The position numbers and the translations under genes are program-made. A DNA stretch of 22,195 nt from Bacteroidales bacterium (GTDB taxonomy: Bacteria; Bacteroidota; Bacteroidia; Bacteroidales; F082), in assembly GCA_024689285.1 (NCBI GenBank), contig JAILDR010000218.1:1-22195 (forward strand). Direction: 5' to 3'. Position 1 is the stretch's first letter. Each line of letters opens with the position of its first letter. Under the pieces are notes generated by a model that did no database searches, was not told the origin of the DNA, and saw only the letters and a program-made list of their open reading frames with translations. Of this stretch, positions 1 through 6,827 are shown piece by piece.

Positions 1-33
1 ATAACATCTTCACAATCAATATATTAAATGCTT

Positions 34-154
34 CAAAACCATAGCAAGCCTATAGCAACGCTATACCAAGCCTATAGGTACTATAAGGTAACTTTGAGGT
101 AACTTCGAGGTAGCGCTGTGATTCCTCCCAGTTTCCTCCCAGTTTCCTCCCAGA
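34..154. repeat. Array of short repeats in a strict 11-bp register
   Basis: From position 34 the sequence divides into consecutive 11-base units. CAAGCCTATAG occurs at 45-55 and 67-77, with the relative CAACGCTATAC between them. TAACTTTGAGG (89-99) and TAACTTCGAGG (100-110) follow, then TTCCTCCCAGT at 122-132 and 133-143 and TTCCTCCCAGA at 144-154. The unit changes along the array but the 11-base phase is kept throughout. No ORF covers it. Its function is unknown. Confidence 0.8.
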
Positions 155-223
155 TCCGCGTCCCGCGTCAAAATTCATGTAGCTTAATTTTGAACAATTA
201 CTTACAAATTTCAATAATCATTA

Positions 224-273
224 AACTCAGGTGCGGAAACTATGGTAAAAACATCTGTTTCCGCACCTAAGTT
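224..273 (+). repeat. Long hairpin, first of a tandem pair
   Basis: The left arm AACTCAGGTGCGGAAAC (224-240) pairs with the right arm at 257-273 in 16 of 17 positions, around a 16-base loop containing GGTAAAAA. The next hairpin repeats it 75 bp downstream. There is no T-tract after it, so it does not look like an ordinary terminator. Confidence 0.85.
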
Positions 274-298
274 GAATATAAAATACCAAAAATAGCCA

Positions 299-348
299 AA
301 CTCAGATGCGGAAACTGGGTAAAAATTATAAGTTTCCGCACCTAAGTT
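299..348 (+). repeat. Long hairpin, second of a tandem pair
   Basis: The left arm at 299-316 (AACTCAGATGCGGAAACT) pairs with 331-348 in 16 of 18 positions. The 14-base loop at 317-330 begins GGGTAAAAA and ends TTATA. The right arm runs directly into the reading frame of the ATPase remnant that starts at about 346. The loop resembles those of the hairpins at 8451-8547, although the stem sequence there is entirely different. Confidence 0.85.
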
Positions 349-504
349 GATATTTTTAATGGAAAAGTTGTATCTGATGCCAACAAGTCACGCAAGGCCT
401 TGCAATTGGCCATGATTACGACATACGGCGTGAAACAAAATGCCCACAGCGGCCTCGTGCAGTCGCAGGTAAGGATGGATGACCTGTTTGTCGCTCCTGA
501 TTAG
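346..504 (+). pseudogene. C-terminal remnant of an AAA-family ATP-binding protein
   Basis: An open frame from 346 to the TAG at 502-504 has no start codon at its 5' end. Read from 346 it encodes about 52 residues, including KALQLAMITTYGVKQNAHSG and, near the end, MDDLF. From memory this matches the extreme C-terminus of the multi-copy AAA ATPase (ATP-binding protein) family common in Bacteroidales, which typically ends in a hydrophobic-ITTYG-KxN stretch followed by a DDLF motif. The ATPase core, including the Walker motifs, is missing, and the hairpin arm ends exactly where the frame opens. The loss therefore looks like a junction between the hairpin pair and the gene tail. A similar stub lies at 8374-8450. 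The fragment is surely not functional; the family name is the less certain part. Confidence 0.6.
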
Positions 505-564
505 ACTGACGACTCTTAAGGGCAAGGATTTGAGCGAGTTTGTGAAGAGGAATATGGAGAAGCT

Positions 565-600
565 ATGATTAAGAGGCGGCGCATGCCGCCTCTTAATCAT
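565..600. terminator. Perfect 16-bp inverted repeat, likely bidirectional terminator
   Basis: Arms at 565-580 and 585-600 are perfectly complementary over 16 bp (ATGATTAAGAGGCGGC on the left) with a GCAT loop. TTTTATTG follows on the plus strand. The stop codon of the minus-strand lipoprotein gene (597-599) lies inside the right arm, so the hairpin forms at the very end of that transcript. It could also stop reading from the ATPase remnant side. Confidence 0.8.
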
Positions 601-1313
601 TTTATTGAACGCACCGCCCTAATCACTTGTCCCCGGTTGCGCTCGTAGGTACCGCACACGTGGCAGTTCTCCCCTTCAAAATGGAAACTCCACCCACGCT
701 CAGGGAAGTCGGTATGGAGTGAGACTGACCAATAGATTCCAAGGCCCGGGCACAATAGTTCATCATCTATACGGAAACCTGTGGCAGGCAGGAAGATGCT
801 GTTGCCGTTCACACCCGTGAGAAGCCGCCCTTCCACGCCGTTTTGGGTAGTCCAAACACAGGTCGTTTTTAAGAACAACTCCTTCCATTCTTCCTTGGTT
901 GGCATACGCCAGTCCACACCCCAATTGGCCGTAGCCGCGTCATCGGCAGCCTCCAAAACGGTCAAAGTGTCAACAAACCCATTAAGGCCACAATAAGGAT
1001 TGGTGCAGTATTTGGTCATCGCAAAAAGCCCATCAACTATATCGCCATAGTTGTACGAACTCCAATCATAAACCTCTTTTGGCGCAGTCTCGCCCCAGGC
1101 AAAATAATCGCCACAATCCTCAGGAGCGTTTGCCCCTAAATTACAGGCGGCCCAAAGGGTGCCACTCGGCAAGCCCAAATCGACATAGGCATGTTCCACA
1201 ACGGTATCGTTGCCGCCATTGTTACCGCCGTTGTTCGGGTTATCGGGTTTGTTGCAGCCTACAGCGAAAAACATCATCAACACTACCGCCATCCTATTTG
1301 CAAATCCGCTCAT
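597..1313 (-). CDS. FISUMP-domain lipoprotein
   Basis: This 238-residue protein begins with a lipoprotein signal peptide: a hydrophobic stretch (about residues 8-19) ends in AVGC, with Cys20 as the lipidated residue. A flexible Asn/Gly linker (NPNNGGNNGGN) follows. The rest resembles the FISUMP / Fibrobacter succinogenes major paralogous domain family: VDLGLPSGTLWAACNLGA, then FAWGET, then WRMPTKEEWKEL and a C-terminal IRAVRSIK. Such proteins are exported to the cell surface or periplasm; the role of the domain is not established. A -7 element lies 30 bases upstream, and the stop codon sits inside a hairpin terminator. The gene stands alone and is divergent from the TPM genes. Family assignment is fairly secure; biological function is unknown. 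Confidence 0.85.
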   Translation of the reverse strand: MSGFANRMAVVLMMFFAVGCNKPDNPNNGGNNGGNDTVVEHAYVDLGLPSGTLWAACNLGANAPEDCGDYFAWGETAPKEVYDWSSYNYGDIVDGLFAMTKYCTNPYCGLNGFVDTLTVLEAADDAATANWGVDWRMPTKEEWKELFLKTTCVWTTQNGVEGRLLTGVNGNSIFLPATGFRIDDELLCPGLGIYWSVSLHTDFPERGWSFHFEGENCHVCGTYERNRGQVIRAVRSIK

Positions 1314-1342
1314 CTTTTCATCGTTTTATTTTGTGCAAAGAA

Positions 1343-1351
1343 ACAAAAATA
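1343..1351 (-). promoter_or_regulatory. -7 promoter element for the FISUMP lipoprotein
   Basis: On the minus strand the sequence reads TATTTTTGT, a full match to TAnnTTTGY, about 30 bases before the start codon. No convincing -33 TTG is visible at the usual spacing. Confidence 0.5.
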
Positions 1352-1383
1352 ATCCATGTCTGTCGCATTACGAACTAAATTAT

Positions 1384-1392
1384 TACTTTTGC
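1384..1392 (+). promoter_or_regulatory. -7 promoter element for the TPM operon
   Basis: TACTTTTGC matches TAnnTTTGY and ends 16 bases before the ATG at 1409. It probably drives both TPM genes and perhaps ftsE. The -33 region is weak. Confidence 0.6.
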
Positions 1393-1408
1393 AGCCAAAC
1401 ACACGATA

Positions 1409-1852
1409 ATGTCAAGCGCAAGAAAAATATTGAACAACGAGGAAGACCGCCGCGTGGTGGAAGCCATCCGTCAAGCCGAGCGCAACACCTCAGGCCAAAT
1501 CAAGGTGCACATCGAGAACTTCTGCCACATCAACGTGGAGAAACGCAGCCTCATGGTATTCAAACGACTGAAGATGAACAAGACCAAGCAACGCAACGGG
1601 GTGCTGATCTATTTGGCTGTCAAGGACCACAAGTTTGCCATCCTTGGCGACGAGGGCATCAACAAAGTTGTTGGCGAAGGTTTTTGGAACGACGTAAAAG
1701 ACCTGATGATGTCCCACTTCAAAGAAGGCCGCTTCGCTGAAGGTCTCGAACAGGGCATACAACGCTGCGGCGAGAAACTCAAGGCCTTTTTCCCCCACCA
1801 AAACGACAACACCAACGAAATCCCAGATGACATATCCTATGAAGACAATTAA
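1409..1852 (+). CDS. Cytosolic TPM-domain protein
   Basis: This 147-residue protein has no signal peptide or membrane segment. It matches the TPM domain (named from TLP18.3, Psb32 and MOLO-1): RRVVEAIRQAERNTSGQIKV at the N-terminus, then NGVLIYLAVKDHKFAILGDEGI in the middle, then FAEGLEQGI near the end. TPM proteins in this phylum are often paired, one soluble and one exported with a Gly-rich tail, and that is the case here: the next gene overlaps this one by 14 bases. LemA, a frequent partner, is not adjacent. Some TPM proteins have been reported to have acid phosphatase activity, but the role of the bacterial pair is not settled. Confidence 0.8.
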   Translation: MSSARKILNNEEDRRVVEAIRQAERNTSGQIKVHIENFCHINVEKRSLMVFKRLKMNKTKQRNGVLIYLAVKDHKFAILGDEGINKVVGEGFWNDVKDLMMSHFKEGRFAEGLEQGIQRCGEKLKAFFPHQNDNTNEIPDDISYEDN

Positions 1853-2618
1853 CAGACCCTATCAGCTGCTATTAGTCCTGCTTTTCGTGCTGTTATCATT
1901 CGGTACGGCATTAAAGGCGCAGTTGCCCTCTCCGCCCAACCCGCCACGTTTGGTGAACGACTACACGGGAACCTTGACTTCCAGCCAAATCTCCACTTTG
2001 GAGCATAAGCTGGTGGCTTATAACGACAGCACTTCCACACAAATCCTCGTCCTGCTCGTCAACGACCTGCAAGGCTACAGCATCGAGCAGTATGCCACGG
2101 AAATCGGCCACAGCTGGGGCGTTGGACAAAAAGGGAAAAACAACGGCGTGGTCATCCTCATCAAGCCCAAGAAGGGTAACGAAAGAGGCCAAGCCAACAT
2201 CAGCCCCGGTTACGGGATGGAGGAATACGTCACCGATGCCACAGCCAAAGTCATCATCGAAAAAGAGATGATTCCCGCCTTTAGGGACGACGACTACTAT
2301 ACCGGCATCGACGACGCCGTCAACGTCATAATAGACCTGTGTTCAGGCAAATTCACCCAGGACGAATACACCGACGGCGGCAGTCCCATCCCCTTTTGGT
2401 TCATCCTTCTTGTGATAATTGCCCTTTTCTTAATTTTCCGGTCCAACAACGGCAACCAGAACTATTCAGGAGGCGGTCAACGTACGATATGGATTCCTAT
2501 GGGCGGTGGCTTTGGTGGAGGAAGTTTTGGCGGAGGCAGCTTCGGAGGAGGAAGCGGCGGTTTTGGAGGCTTCGGGGGAGGCGGCTTCGGGGGCGGTGGC
2601 GCCTCGGGAAGTTGGTAA
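1839..2618 (+). CDS. Exported YgcG-like TPM-domain protein with Gly-rich tail
   Basis: I chose the ATG at 1839 over the one at 1827, because MKTINRP followed by a long Leu-rich stretch and ALKAQ makes a clean signal peptide. The protein is about 259 residues. A TPM domain follows (PPRLVNDYTGTLTSSQISTL, ILVLLVNDLQGYSIEQYA, NNGVVILIKP, ISPGYGMEEYVTDA). Then come a transmembrane helix (about residues 188-200, PFWFILLVIIALFLIF) and a C-terminal tail made almost wholly of Gly, Phe and Ser (GGGSFGGGSFGGG type). This is the usual YgcG layout: the TPM domain is outside the membrane, anchored by one helix, and the Gly-rich tail is probably cytoplasmic. It overlaps the upstream TPM gene. Molecular function is unproven. 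Confidence 0.85.
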   Translation: MKTINRPYQLLLVLLFVLLSFGTALKAQLPSPPNPPRLVNDYTGTLTSSQISTLEHKLVAYNDSTSTQILVLLVNDLQGYSIEQYATEIGHSWGVGQKGKNNGVVILIKPKKGNERGQANISPGYGMEEYVTDATAKVIIEKEMIPAFRDDDYYTGIDDAVNVIIDLCSGKFTQDEYTDGGSPIPFWFILLVIIALFLIFRSNNGNQNYSGGGQRTIWIPMGGGFGGGSFGGGSFGGGSGGFGGFGGGGFGGGGASGSW

Positions 2619-2664
2619 GTCAGGATTACAATTAAACAGTTCAACAATCAACGATTCAACAGTA

Positions 2665-3342
2665 ATGTCAGAGCCCATCATAGAAATCAAGAATGCATCG
2701 ATTTTCCAGCGGGAAAACCTTGTTTTGTCGAATGTAAACCTGACGCTCAACAAGGGCGAATTCATCTATCTCATCGGGCGCACAGGAAGCGGGAAATCCT
2801 CGTTGTTAAAGACTTTATACGGCGAGTTGCCCGCCCGCGACGGCATCGTACACGTAGCTGGCTACGACCTCACCAAACTCCGCAAAAAAGATATCCCTTA
2901 TTTGCGGCGCAAGATTGGTATCGTCTTCCAAGACTTTCAGCTTCTCTTCGACCGCAACGTGGAGAAGAACCTTGAATTCGTGCTGAAAGCCACAGGCTGG
3001 ACCAACACCTCTGAAATCTCCATCCGCGTCGACGAAGTGCTTGACAAAGTAGGGCTTACCGACAAGCGGAAGATTATGCCCCACCGACTCTCAGGCGGCG
3101 AGCAGCAAGGCATCGCCATAGCACGTGCCTTGCTCAACGACCCAGATGTCATCCTCGCTGACGAACCTACGGGCAACCTCGACCCCGAAACGACCATCGA
3201 AGTGATGAAACTCATGCGCAGCATCAGCGAAAACGGCACAGCCGTACTGATGGCCACGCACAACTACACCCTTATGCAGAAATACCCTTCCCGCATCGCC
3301 AATTGCAAGAATGGGACGGTGGTGTGCTCGGAGATGGAATAG
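2665..3342 (+). CDS. ftsE: FtsE-like ABC transporter ATP-binding protein
   Basis: This 225-residue ABC ATPase probably pairs with the membrane protein FtsX to regulate peptidoglycan hydrolases at the divisome. An upstream in-frame extension (from 2506) merely reads the Gly-rich TPM tail in another frame, so the start is placed at the ATG at 2665, where homology begins. Visible motifs are Walker [10 protein letters not shown] (38-46), the Q-loop FQDFQLL (about 88-94), signature LSGGEQQ (142-148), Walker [13 protein letters not shown] (about 162-173) and the H-loop ATHNY near 206. The residue after LSGGEQQ is Gly (GIAIARA), where FtsE/MacB-type ATPases almost always have Arg. ftsX is not next door. 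A lipoprotein-export type ATPase is the alternative, but length and motifs favour FtsE. Confidence 0.82.
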   Translation: MSEPIIEIKNASIFQRENLVLSNVNLTLNKGEFIYLIGRTGSGKSSLLKTLYGELPARDGIVHVAGYDLTKLRKKDIPYLRRKIGIVFQDFQLLFDRNVEKNLEFVLKATGWTNTSEISIRVDEVLDKVGLTDKRKIMPHRLSGGEQQGIAIARALLNDPDVILADEPTGNLDPETTIEVMKLMRSISENGTAVLMATHNYTLMQKYPSRIANCKNGTVVCSEME

Positions 3343-3439
3343 TTTAGAGTTTAGAGTTTAGTGTTTAGTGTTTAGAGTTTAGAGTCGGTTGAAAGTTGAG
3401 AGTTGTTAGTTGAGAGTTGTTAGTTGGGAGTTGGGAGTA
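3342..3439. repeat. Heptanucleotide (7-bp) repeat array
   Basis: Fourteen consecutive 7-base units begin at the last base of the ftsE stop codon: GTTTAGA/GTTTAGT (six units), GTCGGTT, GAAAGTT, then GAGAGTT and GTTAGTT alternating, then GGGAGTT and GGGAGTA. The register is unbroken. The array fills the space between ftsE and the convergent glycosyltransferase gene and enters the latter's 3' end. Confidence 0.85.
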
Positions 3440-4555
3440 AATCGCTTCAACGATTTTTTGTGCATTAACTACGTTATCATAAAGTTGCCGCATCCGGGCA
3501 TCGCGTTCCTCAATATCGTCCTCTGCAAAGTCTTCCTCCATCAGGCGCTTGATTTTAGCAATCATCTGTTCAGGCTCATCTGCAACCAGGCAAAGACCCT
3601 CAAGCGAGGTTCCTTTCACCATATCGGAATTCACCAAACAGAACCGCCCATTGTAAAGCGCATTCAGCAGCTTCAGTTTCAACCCTGTAGGCTGTTGGGT
3701 CACCAAAAGGTTCACTTGTGCCTGCCGCAGAAGGTCTATCATTTCAGCATCATCGGGATTGGCCACCAAAGTCACGTTGGAATGACGCTCCGCCATTTTC
3801 AGAAGCTTATCGGAAGGATTCAAGCCCGCTACGATGCAATGGACATCAAGTTCTGAAAACACATTCTCTATCAACCATTTGGCAGCAGTTTCATTCTCTT
3901 TGACGGAAAGGTTGCCGTGATACAAAACATACTCTCCCCTACCCGTCTCCGAACATACCGTATCGGAAGAGTTGAAACCGGGCACGAGCGTCACCTTGCC
4001 GTATCTCCTTGAAAAATAGTCTGCATCCTGATGCGAAATAGCGAAGACACCCGCAGCTTTATGCAAGACAGGCTCATAACGTTTGAGTTTCCAAGCCTCT
4101 GCATAATAGAACGACCGCTTCCAAACGCACTTTTCCGAATCGCCCAATCCTTTGTAATAATCGTGTTCCACGTTGTGGGCCCGGACATAAATCTTCCTGT
4201 TTTTCAAACGCTTGTCAGAGAGGACTGCCGTCGTATGCAATCCCTCGCAAAGGATGGGGTAATCATCCTTCAGCAAGTCTTTCACCAATTCCTCCGACCT
4301 TCTCGAATTAACGATGAACGGCGTGAGACTCAGCTGCTTGGCGAAGGAAGTGTCGCGTTTGTAATACTTTACCTCATGGCAGCGGTTCAGCACCTCCTGT
4401 TCACCCCTACCGTATTCAAAGCAATGCAAATGCACCTTAACACCCGCCTCCGAAAGAGCTTTCACCCGATAAAACACATCAATAACCCCGCCGTAGTTGG
4501 CAGGATAAGGCACATCGAAAGTTATGATATGTAGATGATAATCAGCGTCATTCAT
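3365..4555 (-). CDS. Glycosyltransferase, GT4-like (GT-B fold)
   Basis: The start at 4555 (MNDADYHLHIITFDVPYPAN) is preferred because the longer frame only reads through the neighbouring gene; the protein is then 396 residues. Features are an N-terminal Rossmann-type strand with PYPANYGG (GT4 enzymes often have such a Gly-rich N-terminal loop), RAHNVEHDYY in the middle, LVPGFNSS at the interdomain region, YHGNLSVKENETAAKWL opening the C-terminal domain, and GLKLKLLNALYNGRFCLVN near the nucleotide-sugar site. It probably transfers a sugar in surface polysaccharide synthesis; donor and acceptor are unknown. It overlaps the end of the upstream glycosyltransferase by 8 bases, implying co-transcription. 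The last 20 or so residues (from about SQLPTNNS) are encoded by the 7-bp repeat array and are likely a late addition. Confidence 0.8.
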   Translation of the reverse strand: MNDADYHLHIITFDVPYPANYGGVIDVFYRVKALSEAGVKVHLHCFEYGRGEQEVLNRCHEVKYYKRDTSFAKQLSLTPFIVNSRRSEELVKDLLKDDYPILCEGLHTTAVLSDKRLKNRKIYVRAHNVEHDYYKGLGDSEKCVWKRSFYYAEAWKLKRYEPVLHKAAGVFAISHQDADYFSRRYGKVTLVPGFNSSDTVCSETGRGEYVLYHGNLSVKENETAAKWLIENVFSELDVHCIVAGLNPSDKLLKMAERHSNVTLVANPDDAEMIDLLRQAQVNLLVTQQPTGLKLKLLNALYNGRFCLVNSDMVKGTSLEGLCLVADEPEQMIAKIKRLMEEDFAEDDIEERDARMRQLYDNVVNAQKIVEAIYSQLPTNNSQLTTLNFQPTLNSKH

Positions 4556-5663
4556 AATGTTTGTAGATTTCAAGCAACTTCTGTTCCTCGTTCTCCCAAC
4601 ACAAATCCCGTGCCGCAATTGCCAGGTTTTGCCTCCATTGTTCCCTTCTTGTTTCGTCAGACAGTCCCTCACGGATAGTGGCTGCAATGGTCTCAGGCTC
4701 GTGGCTTTCAATAAAGAGACCCAAGTCGTATTTCCGGATAATCTTCTCTATCTCTGTAAGATGCGAGGCCACAATCGGCACGCCAGCCTGGATAAAATCG
4801 AAGAGCTTGTTGGGCAAACTGAAGCGGTAGTTGAGGTTGGTATCCTTATCCAAACAGAAACCCAACTCGGCAAGTTGAGTATAGGCCATCATCTGCTGGT
4901 AAGGCATACGCGGGAAAAAGCGCACACGGTCGGTAATCATCAGTTGCCCAGTCATTTGCTTCAATGTTGGCAACACATCGCCTCCGCCTATTATCATCAG
5001 GAAACAGTCGTCAAGATATTGTATTGCCTGCACCAGTTCCTCTGCACCCCGTTGGATATTGATGCCTGAGCCTTGCAAAACCAACAGGTGTTTGTCTGTG
5101 GGCAATCCCAAAGCGACCTTGTCACCTTTGGGCGGCAAAGCCTTGCGGGATGGTATATTTCGGATAACGTGACACTCGACACCATATTTCTCACGAAACA
5201 AGTCGGCAATCGAGTCGCACACGGTAATCATCTCGTCCAACCTGGGCACCACAAAACCTTCAATACGTTTCCAAACCGCCTGCACCTTGGGCCTATGCAC
5301 CAGCTCCGGGGTCTCAGTAAAATACTCATGGCTGTCGAAAACCATCTTGCAACCTTTCATCCGCGAGATGAAAAAGTTAGGCAAAATGGTATCCAAGTCA
5401 TTGGACAGCAAAAGACTGGCACGATGAAACAATAAAAAGAAAAACAGGCGGATGTTATACTCAGCATAAAACAACGGACCTTTCTCAAAGAGCAGTTTCA
5501 TCCGATGCGAGGCGTAAGGCCTTTCATCCATCGGTGGGCTTTTGCGCTGTTTCCTTCCCACCAAAAGCACCTCGTATCCAGCCTTTTGCAAAGCCAGACA
5601 CGACTTGTTGACCCTCTGGTCAGTAACCAAGTCGTTGATAACCGATACGATGGCGCGTTTCAT
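4548..5663 (-). CDS. Glycosyltransferase family 4 protein
   Basis: This 371-residue protein is started at 5663 (MKRAIVSVINDLVTDQRVNK), since the longer frame adds a stretch overlapping the divergent promoter. GT4 features are an N-terminal domain with DSHEYFTETPEL (about 110-121), LQGSGINIQRGAEELVQAI at the start of the C-terminal domain, LPNKLFDFIQAGVPIVASHL (the EX7E-region equivalent) and a C-terminal helical end. It is predicted to act at the inner membrane face in polysaccharide or LPS-type glycan assembly. It is the first gene of a two-gene unit with the next glycosyltransferase. The -7 element TAACTTTGC ends only 4 bases before the ATG, suggesting a near-leaderless transcript. Confidence 0.85.
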   Translation of the reverse strand: MKRAIVSVINDLVTDQRVNKSCLALQKAGYEVLLVGRKQRKSPPMDERPYASHRMKLLFEKGPLFYAEYNIRLFFFLLFHRASLLLSNDLDTILPNFFISRMKGCKMVFDSHEYFTETPELVHRPKVQAVWKRIEGFVVPRLDEMITVCDSIADLFREKYGVECHVIRNIPSRKALPPKGDKVALGLPTDKHLLVLQGSGINIQRGAEELVQAIQYLDDCFLMIIGGGDVLPTLKQMTGQLMITDRVRFFPRMPYQQMMAYTQLAELGFCLDKDTNLNYRFSLPNKLFDFIQAGVPIVASHLTEIEKIIRKYDLGLFIESHEPETIAATIREGLSDETRREQWRQNLAIAARDLCWENEEQKLLEIYKHYE

Positions 5664-5667
5664 CGGG

Positions 5668-5676
5668 GCAAAGTTA
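5668..5676 (-). promoter_or_regulatory. -7 element of the glycosyltransferase pair, nearly touching the start codon
   Basis: On the minus strand TAACTTTGC matches TAnnTTTGY and is followed by CCCG and then ATG. With the usual distance from -7 box to transcription start, the 5' leader would be about 3 bases or fewer. Confidence 0.6.
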
Positions 5677-5719
5677 CAAATGTTTTCCGTTGAAACGCAG
5701 AAAATACGCAGGTATTGTG

Positions 5720-5728
5720 TATTTTTGC
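5720..5728 (+). promoter_or_regulatory. -7 element of murB, nearly touching the start codon
   Basis: TATTTTTGC (5720-5728), then ACTC, then ATG at 5733. It matches TAnnTTTGY. As with the divergent gene, the transcript would start within about 3 bases of the start codon. No clear -33 TTG is present at 19-21 bases. Confidence 0.6.
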
Positions 5729-5732
5729 ACTC

Positions 5733-6749
5733 ATGAAAACCCATATCGACCTACAACCCTACAACAGCTTCGGCTTCCATACCGTTGCAAAGCACTTCGT
5801 TGAAATCAATGATTCTCAAGAGCTTGAAGAACTGATACATTCTGACGTTTTCACGAACGAGCGGCATCTGATTCTCAGCGGAGGCAACAACGTCCTTTTC
5901 CAAGACGACGTGTTTGACGGCCTCGTGGTTTACATTAACACGAAAGGCATCGGAATTCTTCGGGAGGATGAAAACGAAGTTATCGTAAGAGCACAAGCCG
6001 GAGAGGACTGGCCCGGGTTCGTAAAGTCATGTGTAGGGAAAGGCTGGTATGGTGTCGAGAATCTCGCACACATTCCAGGCAAGGTGGGTGCCGCACCCGT
6101 GCAGAATATTGGTGCATACGGAATGGAGTTGAAAGACAGTTTCTTACGATGCGAAGCCCTTGAATTGGCCTCTGGTAACAAACGGGGGTTCACGAAAGAG
6201 GAATGCCGATTCGGCTACCGCAGCAGCGTCTTCAAGACCGAGCTGAAAGGGCAATACGTTATCACTTCTGTGGACTTCATGCTGCACAAGCAAGCCTTAC
6301 TGAAACTGGAATACGGCAACATCAAGGCCTATCTTTCGGAACACGATATCGAAGCCCCTACCCTACAGCAACTTCACGATGCCATCTGTGCTATCCGCGA
6401 TGCCAAACTTCCCGACCCGAAAGTCACAGGCAACGCGGGCAGTTTCTTCAAGAACCCCGTCATCGAGAAGGTGCAGTTTGAGGCTCTGCAAAAGGATTAT
6501 CCCAACATTCCGCATTATCCCGAAACCGAAGGGAGAGTGAAGGTGCCGGCAGGCTGGCTTATTGAACAGGCCGGATGGAAAGGCTGGCGCGATGAGCATG
6601 TGGGCGTGTACGAAAAGCAGGCTTTGGTGCTGGTGCATTACGGCGGCGGCAAGGGTAGCGACATCGTGGAACTGGCCCATAAGATTCAAGACTCCGTAAA
6701 AACCAGATTCGGCATCCAGATGAGCCCCGAGGTGAATTTCATCATCTGA
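5733..6749 (+). CDS. murB: UDP-N-acetylenolpyruvoylglucosamine reductase (MurB)
   Basis: This 338-residue FAD enzyme reduces UDP-GlcNAc-enolpyruvate to UDP-MurNAc in cytosolic peptidoglycan precursor synthesis. The ATG at 5733 is used because homology begins with MKTHIDLQPYNSFGF; an in-frame ATG at 5715 lies upstream of the -7 element. FAD-domain motifs are LILSGGNNVLF (about 46-56), then NLAHIPGKVGAAPVQNIGAY (about 110-129). The substrate domain has CRFGYRSSVFK (about 158-168), then GNAGSFFKNPV with the proton-donor Ser near 237, PAGWLIEQAGWKG, and the C-terminal SPEVNFI carrying the conserved Glu. The Tyr-loop region marks a type I (E. coli-like) MurB. The gene is divergent from the glycosyltransferases. 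Confidence 0.97.
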   Translation: MKTHIDLQPYNSFGFHTVAKHFVEINDSQELEELIHSDVFTNERHLILSGGNNVLFQDDVFDGLVVYINTKGIGILREDENEVIVRAQAGEDWPGFVKSCVGKGWYGVENLAHIPGKVGAAPVQNIGAYGMELKDSFLRCEALELASGNKRGFTKEECRFGYRSSVFKTELKGQYVITSVDFMLHKQALLKLEYGNIKAYLSEHDIEAPTLQQLHDAICAIRDAKLPDPKVTGNAGSFFKNPVIEKVQFEALQKDYPNIPHYPETEGRVKVPAGWLIEQAGWKGWRDEHVGVYEKQALVLVHYGGGKGSDIVELAHKIQDSVKTRFGIQMSPEVNFII

Positions 6750-6827
6750 ACAGATTGGAGATGTCAGAATTATTCCTTTCTATGGGTCCGATTTGCCTTA
6801 CGTCGTTTGAGAAGCGGTCATCAACAT

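Noticed and set aside
224..348. CRISPR array suspected from repeated palindromic sequences
   Set aside because: Only two copies, each a long stem-loop with its own loop; the repeats are the stems themselves, there are no regular unique spacers and no cas genes nearby.
479..568. Short plus-strand frame ending KGKDLSEFVKRNMEKL
   Set aside because: It overlaps the ATPase remnant out of frame, starts inside it and has no recognisable family or ribosome site; probably residual sequence, though a frameshifted ATPase end cannot be excluded.
1210..1740. 176-codon plus-strand frame across the promoter and TPM gene
   Set aside because: It reads antisense to the FISUMP lipoprotein, then out of frame through the TPM gene; composition is unlike a real protein.
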